This document shows, piece by piece, positions 6,864 to 14,931 of a stretch of 42,621 nucleotides of DNA (the stretch's first letter is position 1; the number at the start of each line of letters is the position of its first letter). The DNA comes from DATHYU01 sp033722675 (GTDB lineage Bacteria; Actinomycetota; Acidimicrobiia; Spongiisociales; UBA11373): positions 1 to 42,621 of the forward strand of contig JAWVYO010000007.1 of assembly GCA_033722675.1 (NCBI GenBank). The letters run 5' to 3'. The translations under genes were made by a program, and so were the position numbers. The notes under the pieces were generated by a model. It was not told the origin of the DNA. It saw only the letters and a list, made by a program, of their open reading frames with translations, and ran no database searches.

Positions 6864-9479
6864 ATGGCGGATCTACCGGCGGGCACCGTCACGTTCTTCT
6901 TCAGCGACATCGAGGGGTCCACGACGCTCGTTCGTGAGACCGGTGAGGCGTTCGCGGAACTCTTGGGGAAGCACTCGGAGATCCTGCGGCGGGCGATCGA
7001 CGAGGGCGGCGGCGTCGAGGTGCGTACCGACGGCGACGGATTCTTCGTGGCCTTCCCCTCCGCGGTGGGGGCGGTCACCGCAGCGATCACGGCCCAGCGA
7101 GCCCTCGCCGGGCACGACTGGCCGCCGGGGAGCGACCTCAAGGTGCGGATGGGAATGCACACCGGCAACGGTGTGCTCGGCGGGGACGACTACGTCGGGA
7201 TCGACGTGCACCGCGCCGCACGCATCGCCGCATCGGCCCACGGCGGGCAGGTCGTGGTGTCGGAGGCCACGGCCCGGCTCGTCGAGCACCATCTTCCCGA
7301 CGACGTCCGGCTCCGCGATCTCGGCGAGCATCGTCTCAAGGACATGCCGGCACCCGAGCGGATCCTGCAGCTCGACATCGCCGGGCTCCCGGCCGAGTTC
7401 CCGCGCCTGCGGACGATGGACGTCCCGACGAATCTCCCCACGGGGCGCACCGGCTTCGTCGGCCGCCGGGACGAACTCGATCAGGCGACGACCCTGCTGG
7501 GGGGGACCCGGTTGCTGACGCTCACAGGGCCCGGGGGAGCGGGGAAGACGCGGCTCGCCGTCGAGGTCGCGGCGTCGGCGACCGAGCGGTTCCCCGACGG
7601 GGTCTTCTTCGTCGGGCTGGAGCAGGTCACCGAGGCGCAGCGCATCCCCGGGATCGTCGCCGACGCCGTCGGTGCCCCCGTGGCGACTGGTCAGGACCAG
7701 GACGAGCGGCTCCGGTCCCACCTCGGGACGCAGCGCGTCCTGCTGCTCCTCGACAATCTGGAGCAGGTGGACGACCCCGCTTCCGTCGTCTCCTCGCTCC
7801 TGGACGCCTGTCCGAACGTCACGGTCCTGGCGACGTCCAGGATCGCCGTGCGGGTCTCCGGTGAGCAGGAGATGCCCGTGCCGACCATGTCCAGTCCCTC
7901 GGCCGACGACGACTGCGAGGATCCCGCCGTGCTCATGGAGCACGATTCCGTGGCGTTGTTCCAGCAACGGGCCGCGGCGGTGAAGCCGGGCTTCACGATC
8001 ACCGCCGAGAACTGCGCGGCCGTCGCCGCCCTCTGCGGACGGCTGGACGGTCTCCCACTCGCGATCGAGATCGCCGCCGCCCGGGTGAAGCTGCTCCCGC
8101 CGGCTTCGATCGTCGAGCGTCTCGGCGACGTGCTGGGCACCGCCGGGTCCCGGGACCTGCCCGATCGACAGCGCACGTTGCGCAACGCCATCGCATGGAG
8201 CCACGACCTGCTCGACGAGCCGGTGCGTCGGGTCTTCCATCGCCTGTCGGTCTTTGCCGGCGGTGCGGGGCTCGACGAGCTCGAGGTGGTGGTCGGGGAC
8301 GACGGGAGCGGCTTGGACCCGCTGGAGGGGATCTCCCATCTCGTCGACCACAGCCTGCTCGCCCAATCGGCCCCGGCGGGGGAGCCGCGGTTCCAGATGC
8401 TCGAGACGATCCGAGACTTCGCCCGGGAGCGGTTGGAGGAGTCGGGCGATCGTCCGGCGGTGTGCCGGCGTCACGTCGAGGCCTACCTCGCCCTCGTCGA
8501 GCGCGCCCATCCCGAGCTGATCGGCGGGGACCGTGACCGCTGGTTGGCCCGCCTCGAACGCGACCGGCGCAACGTCGAAGCGGCGCTCGACTGGGCGCTC
8601 GAGGCGGGTCTGGCCGAGGAGGCACAGCGGCTCGTGGCCTCCTTCTGGCGCTTCTGGCAGATGCGGGGCCACCTCGCCGAGGCCCTCCCGACGATCGACC
8701 GGGCCATCTCCCTCACCGGTGCGGCGTCGGAGTCCCGGACGAGGGCGCTGGAGGCGGCGGGCGGGGCGGCGTACTGGCTGGGCGACCTGGACCGCACCCG
8801 GAGCTACTACGAGGAGGCACTCGCGTACTGGCGGGAGGCCGGCGACGACGTCGAGATCGCCCATGCGCTGTTGAACCTCTCCTACCCGGTGGGTCTCGGA
8901 GAGGGCGCCGAGCCCGCCGTGGCGCTGCTCGAGGAGGCGCTCACACGATACGAGGCGGCCGGCCATCGCCTGGGGATGGGTCGGGTGAACCGCATGCTCG
9001 GGGTGCTCGAGGGTGTGCGCGGCGACGAGCAGGCGTGGCTGGAACACGGGGAGCGCAGTCTCGAGTACTTCGACCCCCGGGAGGAGCCCTTCGACTACGG
9101 CTGGGCCTGCTTCTCCGTCGCCAGCGCCTCGTACGTGCTGGAGGACTTCGACCGATCCGGGGAGGCCCTGCGGGAGGGGCTCGACCTCTTCGCCCGTGTG
9201 GCCGACGTGTCGGCGTCGATCCCGTATCTCGACGGATTCGTGCAACTCGCCCGGACCAGGGGCCGCACCGAACGGGCGGCCCGCCTGTCGGGGGCCGTGA
9301 CCAGGCTTCGGGAGGCGAGCGGCTCGGTGTCGTCGGCCGTCGGACCGATCGCTGAGCGGTGGCTGGACGCCACCGTGCACGAGGAGCTCGCTCGCGAGCA
9401 CCCCGCGGCCTTCGCCGTCGGGCGGGCGTGGACGCTGGACGAGGCGGTCCGCTACGCCCTGGAGGGTGGGGAGCAGTAG
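6864..9479 (+). CDS. class III nucleotide cyclase-like / NTPase / TPR signalling protein
   Basis: Large protein of 871 residues with three parts. Residues 1-175 are a class III adenylate/guanylate cyclase homology domain: FSDIEGST (metal Asp15), TDGDGF (metal Asp58) and YVGIDVHRAARI. Residues about 190-470 are a STAND/NB-ARC-type NTPase with Walker A GPGGAGKT (222-229) and Walker B LLLLDN (Asp297). The rest is helical, TPR-like. Both metal Asp residues are kept, but neither Lys of the canonical EKIKTIGD motif is (VEVRTDGD here), and the transition-state Asn is His, so substrate or activity may differ. The architecture is common in mycobacteria and other actinobacteria. No C-terminal HTH is seen. 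It probably links ligand binding to cyclic nucleotide output or protein switching. Confidence 0.88.
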   Translation: MADLPAGTVTFFFSDIEGSTTLVRETGEAFAELLGKHSEILRRAIDEGGGVEVRTDGDGFFVAFPSAVGAVTAAITAQRALAGHDWPPGSDLKVRMGMHTGNGVLGGDDYVGIDVHRAARIAASAHGGQVVVSEATARLVEHHLPDDVRLRDLGEHRLKDMPAPERILQLDIAGLPAEFPRLRTMDVPTNLPTGRTGFVGRRDELDQATTLLGGTRLLTLTGPGGAGKTRLAVEVAASATERFPDGVFFVGLEQVTEAQRIPGIVADAVGAPVATGQDQDERLRSHLGTQRVLLLLDNLEQVDDPASVVSSLLDACPNVTVLATSRIAVRVSGEQEMPVPTMSSPSADDDCEDPAVLMEHDSVALFQQRAAAVKPGFTITAENCAAVAALCGRLDGLPLAIEIAAARVKLLPPASIVERLGDVLGTAGSRDLPDRQRTLRNAIAWSHDLLDEPVRRVFHRLSVFAGGAGLDELEVVVGDDGSGLDPLEGISHLVDHSLLAQSAPAGEPRFQMLETIRDFARERLEESGDRPAVCRRHVEAYLALVERAHPELIGGDRDRWLARLERDRRNVEAALDWALEAGLAEEAQRLVASFWRFWQMRGHLAEALPTIDRAISLTGAASESRTRALEAAGGAAYWLGDLDRTRSYYEEALAYWREAGDDVEIAHALLNLSYPVGLGEGAEPAVALLEEALTRYEAAGHRLGMGRVNRMLGVLEGVRGDEQAWLEHGERSLEYFDPREEPFDYGWACFSVASASYVLEDFDRSGEALREGLDLFARVADVSASIPYLDGFVQLARTRGRTERAARLSGAVTRLREASGSVSSAVGPIAERWLDATVHEELAREHPAAFAVGRAWTLDEAVRYALEGGEQ

Positions 9480-9482
9480 CGT
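9477..9482 (+). promoter_or_regulatory. -10 box TAGCGT overlapping a stop codon
   Basis: TAGCGT ends seven bases before the RidA ATG at 9490. The TAG of the box is the stop codon of the upstream cyclase gene. There is no Shine-Dalgarno sequence before 9490, so a leaderless transcript is likely. Confidence 0.5.
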
Positions 9483-9489
9483 CACCGGC

Positions 9490-9870
9490 ATGCAGCGGGT
9501 CGGTTCGGGCTCCCCGTACGAGAATGCCTACGGATTCAGTCGGGCGATCCGCGTCGGCGACGCGATCCATGTCGCGGGGACCGCCCCGGTGCCCCCGCCG
9601 GGTGAGCCGCTGGCATCCACACCGGGCGGCCAGATGCGGCGATGCACCGAGATCGCCATCGCCGCGATCGAAGACCTGGGCGGCTCGGCGGCCGACGTCG
9701 TGCGGACCCGCATGTTCATCACGGACGCCGCGTACGCGGAGGAGATCGGACGCGTGCACGCCGAGGCGTTCGGTGCCGCTCGGCCCTCGCCCACGATGGT
9801 CGTGGTGGCCGGACTGCTCGAGCCGGACTGGGTCGTGGAGATCGAGGTGGAGGCGGTCGTCGCGGGCTGA
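9490..9870 (+). CDS. RidA/YjgF family protein
   Basis: Protein of 126 residues. RidA proteins hydrolyse reactive enamine/imine intermediates made by PLP enzymes; some relatives have other roles. Evidence is the family layout GFSRAIRVGDAIHVAGTAP, a central AIAAIEDLGGSAADVVRTRMF helix, and ARPSPTMVVVAGL with the conserved Arg98 that binds the substrate carboxylate, then a VEIEVEAV end. The ATG at 9490 follows a TAGCGT box by seven bases; an upstream GTG at 9466 lies inside the previous gene and is less likely. The subfamily is not resolved. Confidence 0.9.
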   Translation: MQRVGSGSPYENAYGFSRAIRVGDAIHVAGTAPVPPPGEPLASTPGGQMRRCTEIAIAAIEDLGGSAADVVRTRMFITDAAYAEEIGRVHAEAFGAARPSPTMVVVAGLLEPDWVVEIEVEAVVAG

Positions 9871-9886
9871 CGACGGGGGTCCCGTG

Positions 9887-9914
9887 TTGGCATGGGCGCG
9901 GTGGGTGCTACACT
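9887..9914 (+). promoter_or_regulatory. sigma-A type promoter of rpsO
   Basis: TTGGCA (9887-9892), 16-base spacer, TACACT (9909-9914): a near-consensus housekeeping promoter lying between the RidA gene and rpsO. The predicted start near 9921 gives a leader of about 28 bases. Confidence 0.8.
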
Positions 9915-9924
9915 TCCGATCGAC

Positions 9925-9940
9925 CGGGACGCCCGTCCCG
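9925..9940 (+). promoter_or_regulatory. hairpin in the rpsO leader
   Basis: CGGGAC (9925-9930) pairs with GTCCCG (9935-9940) around a four-base loop and is followed by TTTT and then the ATG at 9949. The leader has no Shine-Dalgarno sequence, so this stem occupies the ribosome landing site. S15 represses its own mRNA through leader structures in several phyla; that role here is inference. Confidence 0.5.
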
Positions 9941-9948
9941 TTTTCCTC

Positions 9949-10206
9949 ATGACTGAAACCGCCTCCATCGTCGCCGACTACGGCAAGCACGACACCGACA
10001 CGGGTTCGCCCGAGGTCCAGGTCGCGCTGCTCACCGAGCGCATCAACCACCTCACCGAGCATCTGAAGGTCCATACGAAGGACCATCACAGCCGGCGGGG
10101 TCTGCTGATGATGGTGGGGAAGCGGCGGCGGCTCCTCGACTACCTGCGGAATCAGGACGTCGAGCGCTACCGATCCGTCATCGCCCGTCTCGGGCTCCGG
10201 CGCTGA
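9949..10206 (+). CDS. rpsO: 30S ribosomal protein S15
   Basis: S15 binds the central domain of 16S rRNA early in 30S assembly. The 85-residue product has the family core: GSPEVQVALLTERINHLTEHLK, the HHSRRGLLMMVGKRRRLLDYL stretch of the rRNA-binding face, and an LGLRR end. The ATG at 9949 is chosen over an upstream GTG at 9892 because family members start with a short segment like MTETASIV and because 9892 overlaps the -35 box. Own promoter upstream, hairpin and pnp downstream, the usual rpsO-pnp order. Confidence 0.98.
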   Translation: MTETASIVADYGKHDTDTGSPEVQVALLTERINHLTEHLKVHTKDHHSRRGLLMMVGKRRRLLDYLRNQDVERYRSVIARLGLRR

Positions 10207-10209
10207 CCC

Positions 10210-10233
10210 GACGGCGGCCCTTCGGCCGCCGTC
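10210..10233 (+). terminator. strong hairpin between rpsO and pnp
   Basis: GACGGCGGCC (10210-10219) pairs perfectly with GGCCGCCGTC (10224-10233) around a CTTC loop, four bases after the rpsO stop. No T-run follows. It may be a partial terminator or an RNase III processing hairpin, which is known for this junction in other bacteria. Confidence 0.65.
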
Positions 10234-10312
10234 TCGTCGTTCCGGGAGGTCCCGGGCGGCCGCCTCCGGTCACGAAGCAACCGGGGGAGGACCGGGTCCA
10301 GTTGCTAGTTGC

Positions 10313-10335
10313 CACCTCTCGAGCCTCTCGAGGTG
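10313..10335 (+). promoter_or_regulatory. hairpin in the pnp leader
   Basis: CACCTC (10313-10318) can pair with GAGGTG (10330-10335). An alternative register pairs the two copies of CTCGAG (10318-10323 and 10327-10332) around CCT. The element lies about 45 bases upstream of the pnp start. PNPase of enterobacteria controls its own mRNA through a leader hairpin; a similar role is only a suggestion. The rest of 10234-10380 shows nothing clear. Confidence 0.35.
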
Positions 10336-10381
10336 TGACCACTGGTAATTGGCTCGTTCTCCCCCCGAACAAGGAGAGAAC

Positions 10382-12763
10382 GTGCACCAGCACACCGTTC
10401 GCGCCACCATCGGTGGCGTCGAGATCGAATTCCGCGCGGGCACCCTCGCCCAGCTCGCCAACGGCGCCGTCGTGTGCGCCGTCGGGGGCACCGAGGTCCT
10501 GACGACCGCGACGGCCAGCGCCAAGCCCCGTGAGGGCATCGACTTCTTCCCGCTCACGGTGGACGTCGAGGAGAAGATGTACGCAGCCGGCAAGATCCCC
10601 GGCTCGTTCTTCCGGCGTGAGGGCCGGGCCACCGAGAAGGCGACGCTCACCGCCCGCCTCATCGACCGGCCCCTGCGCCCGAACTTCGTCGACGGGTACC
10701 GCAACGAGACCCACATCGTCGCCACGGTGCTGTCCGTCGACGACGAGAACCCCTATGACATCCTCGCCCTGAACGCCGCCACGGCGGCGCTCGAGATCAG
10801 CGCCATCCCCTTCGATGGACCGCTGGCGGGCGTCTCCATGGCCTACGTCGACGGCGCGTGGATCCCGATGCCGAACTGGGAGCAGCTCGAGGAGGCCGTG
10901 TTCCACATGGTCGTCGTCGGCAAGAAGAGCGGCTCCGGCGGCATCGACATCGCCATGGTCGAGGCCGGCGCCACCGAGCAGGCCATCCGGCTCGTCGAGG
11001 ACGGCGCACCCGCCTCGGACGAGGCGGCCGTCTCGGCGGGTCTCGAGGAGGCGAAGGAGTACATCCGGACCCTCATGGACCTGCAGGCCGAACTGGCGGA
11101 GAAGGTCGGCGATCCCGGCCCCTTCGACTGGCCGAAGCAGATCGACTACACCGACGAGCTCTACGACCGCATCGAGCCGGTGGCGAAGCCGAAGCTCGCC
11201 GAGGTCGTGACGATCGCCGGCAAGCAGGAGCGCAACGCCGCCGAGGACGCGGCTCGCGACGAGACCTTCGCCGAACTCGGCATCGACGCCGACAGCGAGG
11301 ACTACGGCCAGGCCAAGAAGGCCTTCCGGGCGGTGTCCAAGAAGGTGATGCGCCAGCGCGTCATCGACGAGGGCGTCCGGCTCGACGGCCGGGGCACCGA
11401 CGAGGTGCGTCCGATCACCGTCGAGGTCGGCGTGGTCGCCCGGGCCCACGGCTCGGCGCTCTTCCAGCGCGGCGAGACCCAGGTGCTCAACGTCTCGACC
11501 CTCGGCATGCTCCGGATGGAGCAGATGCTCGACACGATCGGCATCGAGGAGTCGAAGCGGTACATGCACCACTACAACTTCCCGCCCTTCTCGACCGGAG
11601 AGACCGGTTTCATGCGCGGTCCGCGCCGGCGGGAGATCGGCCATGGCGCCCTCGCCGAGCGTGCCGTGCTCCCCGTGATCCCCACGGCGGAGGACTTCCC
11701 CTACGCCTTCCGGCTCGTGTCCGAGGTGCTGCAGTCCAACGGTTCGTCCTCGATGGCGTCCGTCTGCGGATCGTCGCTCTCGCTCATGGACGCCGGCGTG
11801 CCGACGAAGGCCGCCGTCGCCGGTGTGGCGATGGGACTCATCGCCCACGACGACGGGTTCGTCACCCTCACCGACATCCTCGGTGTGGAGGACGCCCTCG
11901 GCGACATGGACTTCAAGGTGGCGGGCACGAAGGACGTCATCACGGCGCTCCAGCTCGACACGAAGATCGAGGGCCTGCCGGCCGAGGTGCTGGCGGGTGC
12001 GTTGAACCAGGCCCGCGACGCCCGGCTCCACATCCTCGACGAGATGAACAAGGTCATCGCCGCGCCCCGTGAGGAGATGAGCCCGACCGCCCCGCGGATC
12101 GTCGCCATCTCCATCCCGAAGGACAAGATCGGCGAGATCATCGGCCCGAAGGGCAAGACGATCCGTGAGATCGAGGAGACGACGGGCGCCACGCTCGAGG
12201 TCGAGGACGACGGCACGGTCCGTGTCGGCGCCACCGACGGCCCCTCCATGGAGGCTGCTCGGGACCGCGTGATGGCGATCGCCTTCCCGCCCGAGCCGGA
12301 GCTCGGCAAGGAGTACGAGGGCGAGGTCGTGAACATCACGTCCTTCGGCGCCTTCGTGAACATCCTCCCCGGCCGTGACGGCCTGCTGCACATCTCCAAG
12401 ATCGGCGGCAACAAGCGCATCGACAAGGTCGAGGACGTCTACAGCCTCGGCGACAAGGTCGACGTCGTCGTCCGGGAGATCGATCGCAACGGCAAGGTCA
12501 GCCTCGACGTGGCCGGCTCCGGGGACGACTCTGGCGGCGGCGACGACGATGGCGGCTCCGACGACGATCGCAGCGACCGTTCCTCCGACGGCGACCGCCG
12601 GGAGGGGCGCAAGCCCCGCGGCGATCGCGACCGTGATCGCGACCGTGATCGCGACCGGAAGAAGGAGCGGAAGGACGACGACGGCGGCTCGAAGGAGTCC
12701 GGCTCCGACAAGCCCGGCCGTAGGGTCGTCTCCTTCGAGGAGGAGTTCGAGAAGGGCATCTAG
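10382..12763 (+). CDS. pnp: polyribonucleotide nucleotidyltransferase (PNPase)
   Basis: PNPase degrades RNA 3' to 5' by phosphorolysis and can add tails. The 793-residue protein has two RNase PH domains (about 10-210 and 330-540; second with the DILGVEDALGDMDFKVAGT active-site segment), a KH domain with GPKGK (588-592), an S1 domain from about 641, and a charged tail of Asp/Gly then Asp-Arg repeats from about 715. GTG 10382 is chosen because AAGGAGAG lies at 10371-10378; an earlier in-frame start at 10349 has no such signal. The tail exceeds the usual PNPase end and includes a tandem repeat. Confidence 0.97.
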   Translation: MHQHTVRATIGGVEIEFRAGTLAQLANGAVVCAVGGTEVLTTATASAKPREGIDFFPLTVDVEEKMYAAGKIPGSFFRREGRATEKATLTARLIDRPLRPNFVDGYRNETHIVATVLSVDDENPYDILALNAATAALEISAIPFDGPLAGVSMAYVDGAWIPMPNWEQLEEAVFHMVVVGKKSGSGGIDIAMVEAGATEQAIRLVEDGAPASDEAAVSAGLEEAKEYIRTLMDLQAELAEKVGDPGPFDWPKQIDYTDELYDRIEPVAKPKLAEVVTIAGKQERNAAEDAARDETFAELGIDADSEDYGQAKKAFRAVSKKVMRQRVIDEGVRLDGRGTDEVRPITVEVGVVARAHGSALFQRGETQVLNVSTLGMLRMEQMLDTIGIEESKRYMHHYNFPPFSTGETGFMRGPRRREIGHGALAERAVLPVIPTAEDFPYAFRLVSEVLQSNGSSSMASVCGSSLSLMDAGVPTKAAVAGVAMGLIAHDDGFVTLTDILGVEDALGDMDFKVAGTKDVITALQLDTKIEGLPAEVLAGALNQARDARLHILDEMNKVIAAPREEMSPTAPRIVAISIPKDKIGEIIGPKGKTIREIEETTGATLEVEDDGTVRVGATDGPSMEAARDRVMAIAFPPEPELGKEYEGEVVNITSFGAFVNILPGRDGLLHISKIGGNKRIDKVEDVYSLGDKVDVVVREIDRNGKVSLDVAGSGDDSGGGDDDGGSDDDRSDRSSDGDRREGRKPRGDRDRDRDRDRDRKKERKDDDGGSKESGSDKPGRRVVSFEEEFEKGI
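12623..12658 (+). repeat. 12-base tandem repeat in the pnp tail
   Basis: Three copies of GATCGCGACCGT (last copy ends GG) run head to tail and encode an Asp-Arg repeat in the PNPase C-terminal tail. Such a repeat could gain or lose units without breaking the frame. Confidence 0.85.
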
Positions 12764-12785
12764 CCCGACTCCGACGACGATTGCG

Positions 12786-12809
12786 ACGGGGCGCCTTCGG
12801 GCGCCCCGT
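12786..12809 (+). terminator. UUCG-loop terminator after pnp
   Basis: ACGGGGCGCC (12786-12795) and GGCGCCCCGT (12800-12809) form a perfect ten-base-pair stem closed by C-TTCG-G, a very stable tetraloop. It begins 22 bases after the pnp stop and ends just before the SOS box of imuA, insulating the damage-inducible operon. Confidence 0.8.
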
Positions 12810-12830
12810 TCGCGTGGGCCACCCGGCACG

Positions 12831-12846
12831 TCGAACACACGTTCGA
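12831..12846 (+). promoter_or_regulatory. LexA-type SOS box of imuA-imuB
   Basis: TCGAACACACGTTCGA is a perfect match to the actinobacterial LexA palindrome TCGAAC-N4-GTTCGA. It lies one base upstream of a -10 box and 35 bases before the imuA start, where a bound repressor would block RNA polymerase. Confidence 0.92.
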
Positions 12847-12847
12847 T

Positions 12848-12853
12848 TAGGAT
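12848..12853 (+). promoter_or_regulatory. -10 box TAGGAT of imuA
   Basis: TAGGAT follows the SOS box after one base and predicts a start near 12860. An in-frame ATG at 12852 overlaps this box and is therefore an unlikely start. Confidence 0.6.
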
Positions 12854-12881
12854 GGCCGGTCCCCCCCGAACGGAGGACCGG

Positions 12882-13535
12882 GTGACCGCTGGCATCCCAG
12901 ACCTGGTGACCCCACCGCGACGCGTCGCCTCCGGGGTCGGGGGACTGCCCTTCGCCGCCGAGCCCGGGCGGGTCGTGGGGCTCGTCGGCGGCCTGGGCGG
13001 CGGTCTCACCCGTCTGGGCCTGCTGCTCCTCGTCGAGCCCTCCCGCACGGGGATGGTGGCCGTCGTCGACGTCCGGGGATGGTTCTGTCCGCCCGCCGCC
13101 TGGGAGGTGGGCATCCCCCCCGATCGGCTGGTCGTGGTGCGCTGCCAGGATCCGGCGGTGTGGCCGCAGGTGACGGCGGCCCTCGTCGAGGGCATGGGGG
13201 CGACCCTCGCCGAGGTCCCCGCCGGGGTCCCCGACGCCGCGCTCCGGCGCCTCGGCGCCATCACCCGGGCGCGGCGGGCGGCCCTCGTGCTGCGACCCAC
13301 GCGGGGGACCCTCCCCGCCGGGCTCACCCACGTCCGGGTGTCGGCGGACGACGTCGCCTGGGAGGGGACAGATGCCGGTCACGGACGGCTCACCGCCCGC
13401 CGTATCCGGCTCCGGGCGGACGGCAAGGGGATGCGGGGTATGGAACGGATCGTCGAGGTGGATGATGACGGCACGAACGTTGTGCCTGTGGTTCCCGGAC
13501 TGGCCCCTGCGCCGGCCGGACGCGCCGCCGGATAG
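12882..13535 (+). CDS. imuA: ImuA-like mutasome accessory protein
   Basis: A 217-residue protein upstream of and overlapping imuB. ImuA proteins are RecA-like accessory factors that act with ImuB and DnaE2 in damage-induced mutagenesis. The visible link is a RecA-like P-loop position (GLVGGLGGGLTRLG) followed by alternating hydrophobic strands; the Walker A Lys is absent, so ATP hydrolysis is doubtful. Similarity alone is weak; the SOS box and the imuB neighbour carry much of the call. GTG 12882 is chosen because CGGAGGA lies at 12871-12877. The last 71 bases overlap imuB. Confidence 0.8.
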   Translation: MTAGIPDLVTPPRRVASGVGGLPFAAEPGRVVGLVGGLGGGLTRLGLLLLVEPSRTGMVAVVDVRGWFCPPAAWEVGIPPDRLVVVRCQDPAVWPQVTAALVEGMGATLAEVPAGVPDAALRRLGAITRARRAALVLRPTRGTLPAGLTHVRVSADDVAWEGTDAGHGRLTARRIRLRADGKGMRGMERIVEVDDDGTNVVPVVPGLAPAPAGRAAG

Positions 13536-14931
13536 GCCCTGCCAGGTCGCCACCGAGGACGGGATCGTCACCGCTGCCGACGATCGGGCCGCCGCGGCGG
13601 GGGTCCGTCCCGGCATGCGACGCCGCGAGGCCGAGGCGCTCTGTCCCTCCGTCGTCACGCTCCTCGCCGATCCGGGGGCGGAGACGGTGGCCTTCGAGCC
13701 CGTCGCCCGTGCCGTGGAGGACCTCGTCCCCCGGGTGGAGGTCGCCGCTCCCGGGTTGCTCTTCGTCCCGGTGGCCGGGGCGGTCCGCTACTACGGGGGT
13801 GAGGGCTCTCTGGCCGACGCCGTGGTGGGGTCGGTGGCGGACGTCGCCGGCCCGGGGGCACGGGTGGCGATCGCCGACGGTCCCTTCGCGGCGCGGATGG
13901 CGGCGACGGTCGCCGACGGAGGCCCCCTCGTCGTCGACGACACGGCCGGGTTCCTCGCCGGGCTCGATGTCTCGGTGCTCGATGTCGGGGAGCTCACCGA
14001 CACGTTCCGGTGGCTGGGGATCACGACGCTGGGGGAGCTGGGAGCCCTGCCCCGGGCTGCTGTCGCGTCGCGGTTCGGCGACATGGGCCTGGAGGCCCAT
14101 CGGGTGGCCACCGGTGAGGACCGATCGGTGTCACCCCGGCGGGTCCCCGAGGACGTGGAGGCCGAGGAGCGCTTCGATCCGCCCCTCGCCGACCTGGAAC
14201 GCGCCGCCTTCGCCGCACGGTCGCTGGCCCATGAGCTGCTCGACGCCCTCGTCCCCGTGGGCGGCCTTCCTCATCGGGTGGTGGTGGAGGCCGAAGCGGT
14301 CGACGGCACCGTACGGTCCCGGACCTGGCGGAGCGCCGATCCCTTCTCCGAGGTCGAGCTGGCCGAGCGGATCCGCTGGCAGCTGCGGGCCTGGGTCGAT
14401 GCGGGCGGCGTCCCCGGCGGCATCCGGCGGCTGCGGCTCCTGCCCGCCGACCTGTCCGACACCGGCCGCCAGCTCGCCCTCGGAGAGGCCGCCGTGACGG
14501 CCGTCGAGACCCGGCGCGCCCTGTCCCGCGCCCAGGGCCTCGTCGGCCCCGACGCCGTGCTGCAGGCTCGACCCCAGGGCGGCCGTGATCCGGCAGAACG
14601 GGTCCGGTGGCATCGGTGGGGGGAGGACCCCGGCGTGCCCGGACGGGACCCGGAGGCGCCCTGGCCCGGTGCCACCCCGGGACCGTCGCCGACGCACGTC
14701 CCGCCCCGGGCACGGGCCCTCGACGTCGAGTGGGACGGCGGCTTCCCCACCCGCGTGCGGCTCGGCTCCCGCTGGGAGCCCGTGCGGTCGTGGGCCGGGC
14801 CGTGGCGTCGCACCGGCCGCTGGTGGGAGGGGGAGGGCACCGCCGACCGCTATCAGCTCGTCACCTCTGCCGGCGCCTTCCTCTGCGAGGTCCGCGACGG
14901 CGAGACGGTGCTGGTGGGCGTCTACGACTGA
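13465..14931 (+). CDS. imuB: ImuB, inactive Y-family polymerase-like mutasome hub
   Basis: ImuB bridges the beta clamp and DnaE2 during translesion synthesis. The 488-residue product opens with TARTLCLWFPDWPL, typical of ImuB, and keeps the Y-family layout including an HhH-like segment (LGITTLGELGALPRAAV). The catalytic acidic residues of active Y-family polymerases are not found: the SxDE position reads VAGAVRYYGG. The clamp-binding motif usual in this place (QLGLW) reads QLALG at about residue 336. The end, with RSWAGPWRRTGRWWEGEG and RYQLVTSAGAF, is the ImuB C-terminal domain. ATG 13465 is spaced six bases from GAGG; ATG 13462 is the alternative. Confidence 0.93.
   Translation: MTARTLCLWFPDWPLRRPDAPPDRPCQVATEDGIVTAADDRAAAAGVRPGMRRREAEALCPSVVTLLADPGAETVAFEPVARAVEDLVPRVEVAAPGLLFVPVAGAVRYYGGEGSLADAVVGSVADVAGPGARVAIADGPFAARMAATVADGGPLVVDDTAGFLAGLDVSVLDVGELTDTFRWLGITTLGELGALPRAAVASRFGDMGLEAHRVATGEDRSVSPRRVPEDVEAEERFDPPLADLERAAFAARSLAHELLDALVPVGGLPHRVVVEAEAVDGTVRSRTWRSADPFSEVELAERIRWQLRAWVDAGGVPGGIRRLRLLPADLSDTGRQLALGEAAVTAVETRRALSRAQGLVGPDAVLQARPQGGRDPAERVRWHRWGEDPGVPGRDPEAPWPGATPGPSPTHVPPRARALDVEWDGGFPTRVRLGSRWEPVRSWAGPWRRTGRWWEGEGTADRYQLVTSAGAFLCEVRDGETVLVGVYD

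Noticed and set aside
10309..10349. Possible promoter for pnp (TTGCCA ... GGTAAT)
   Set aside because: The spacing between the hexamers is about 29 bases, too long for a sigma-A promoter.
10178..13327. 1049-codon open frame on the minus strand opposite pnp and imuA
   Set aside because: It is the shadow of high-GC coding on the plus strand; it spans two real genes and a terminator, and shows no recognisable domain.
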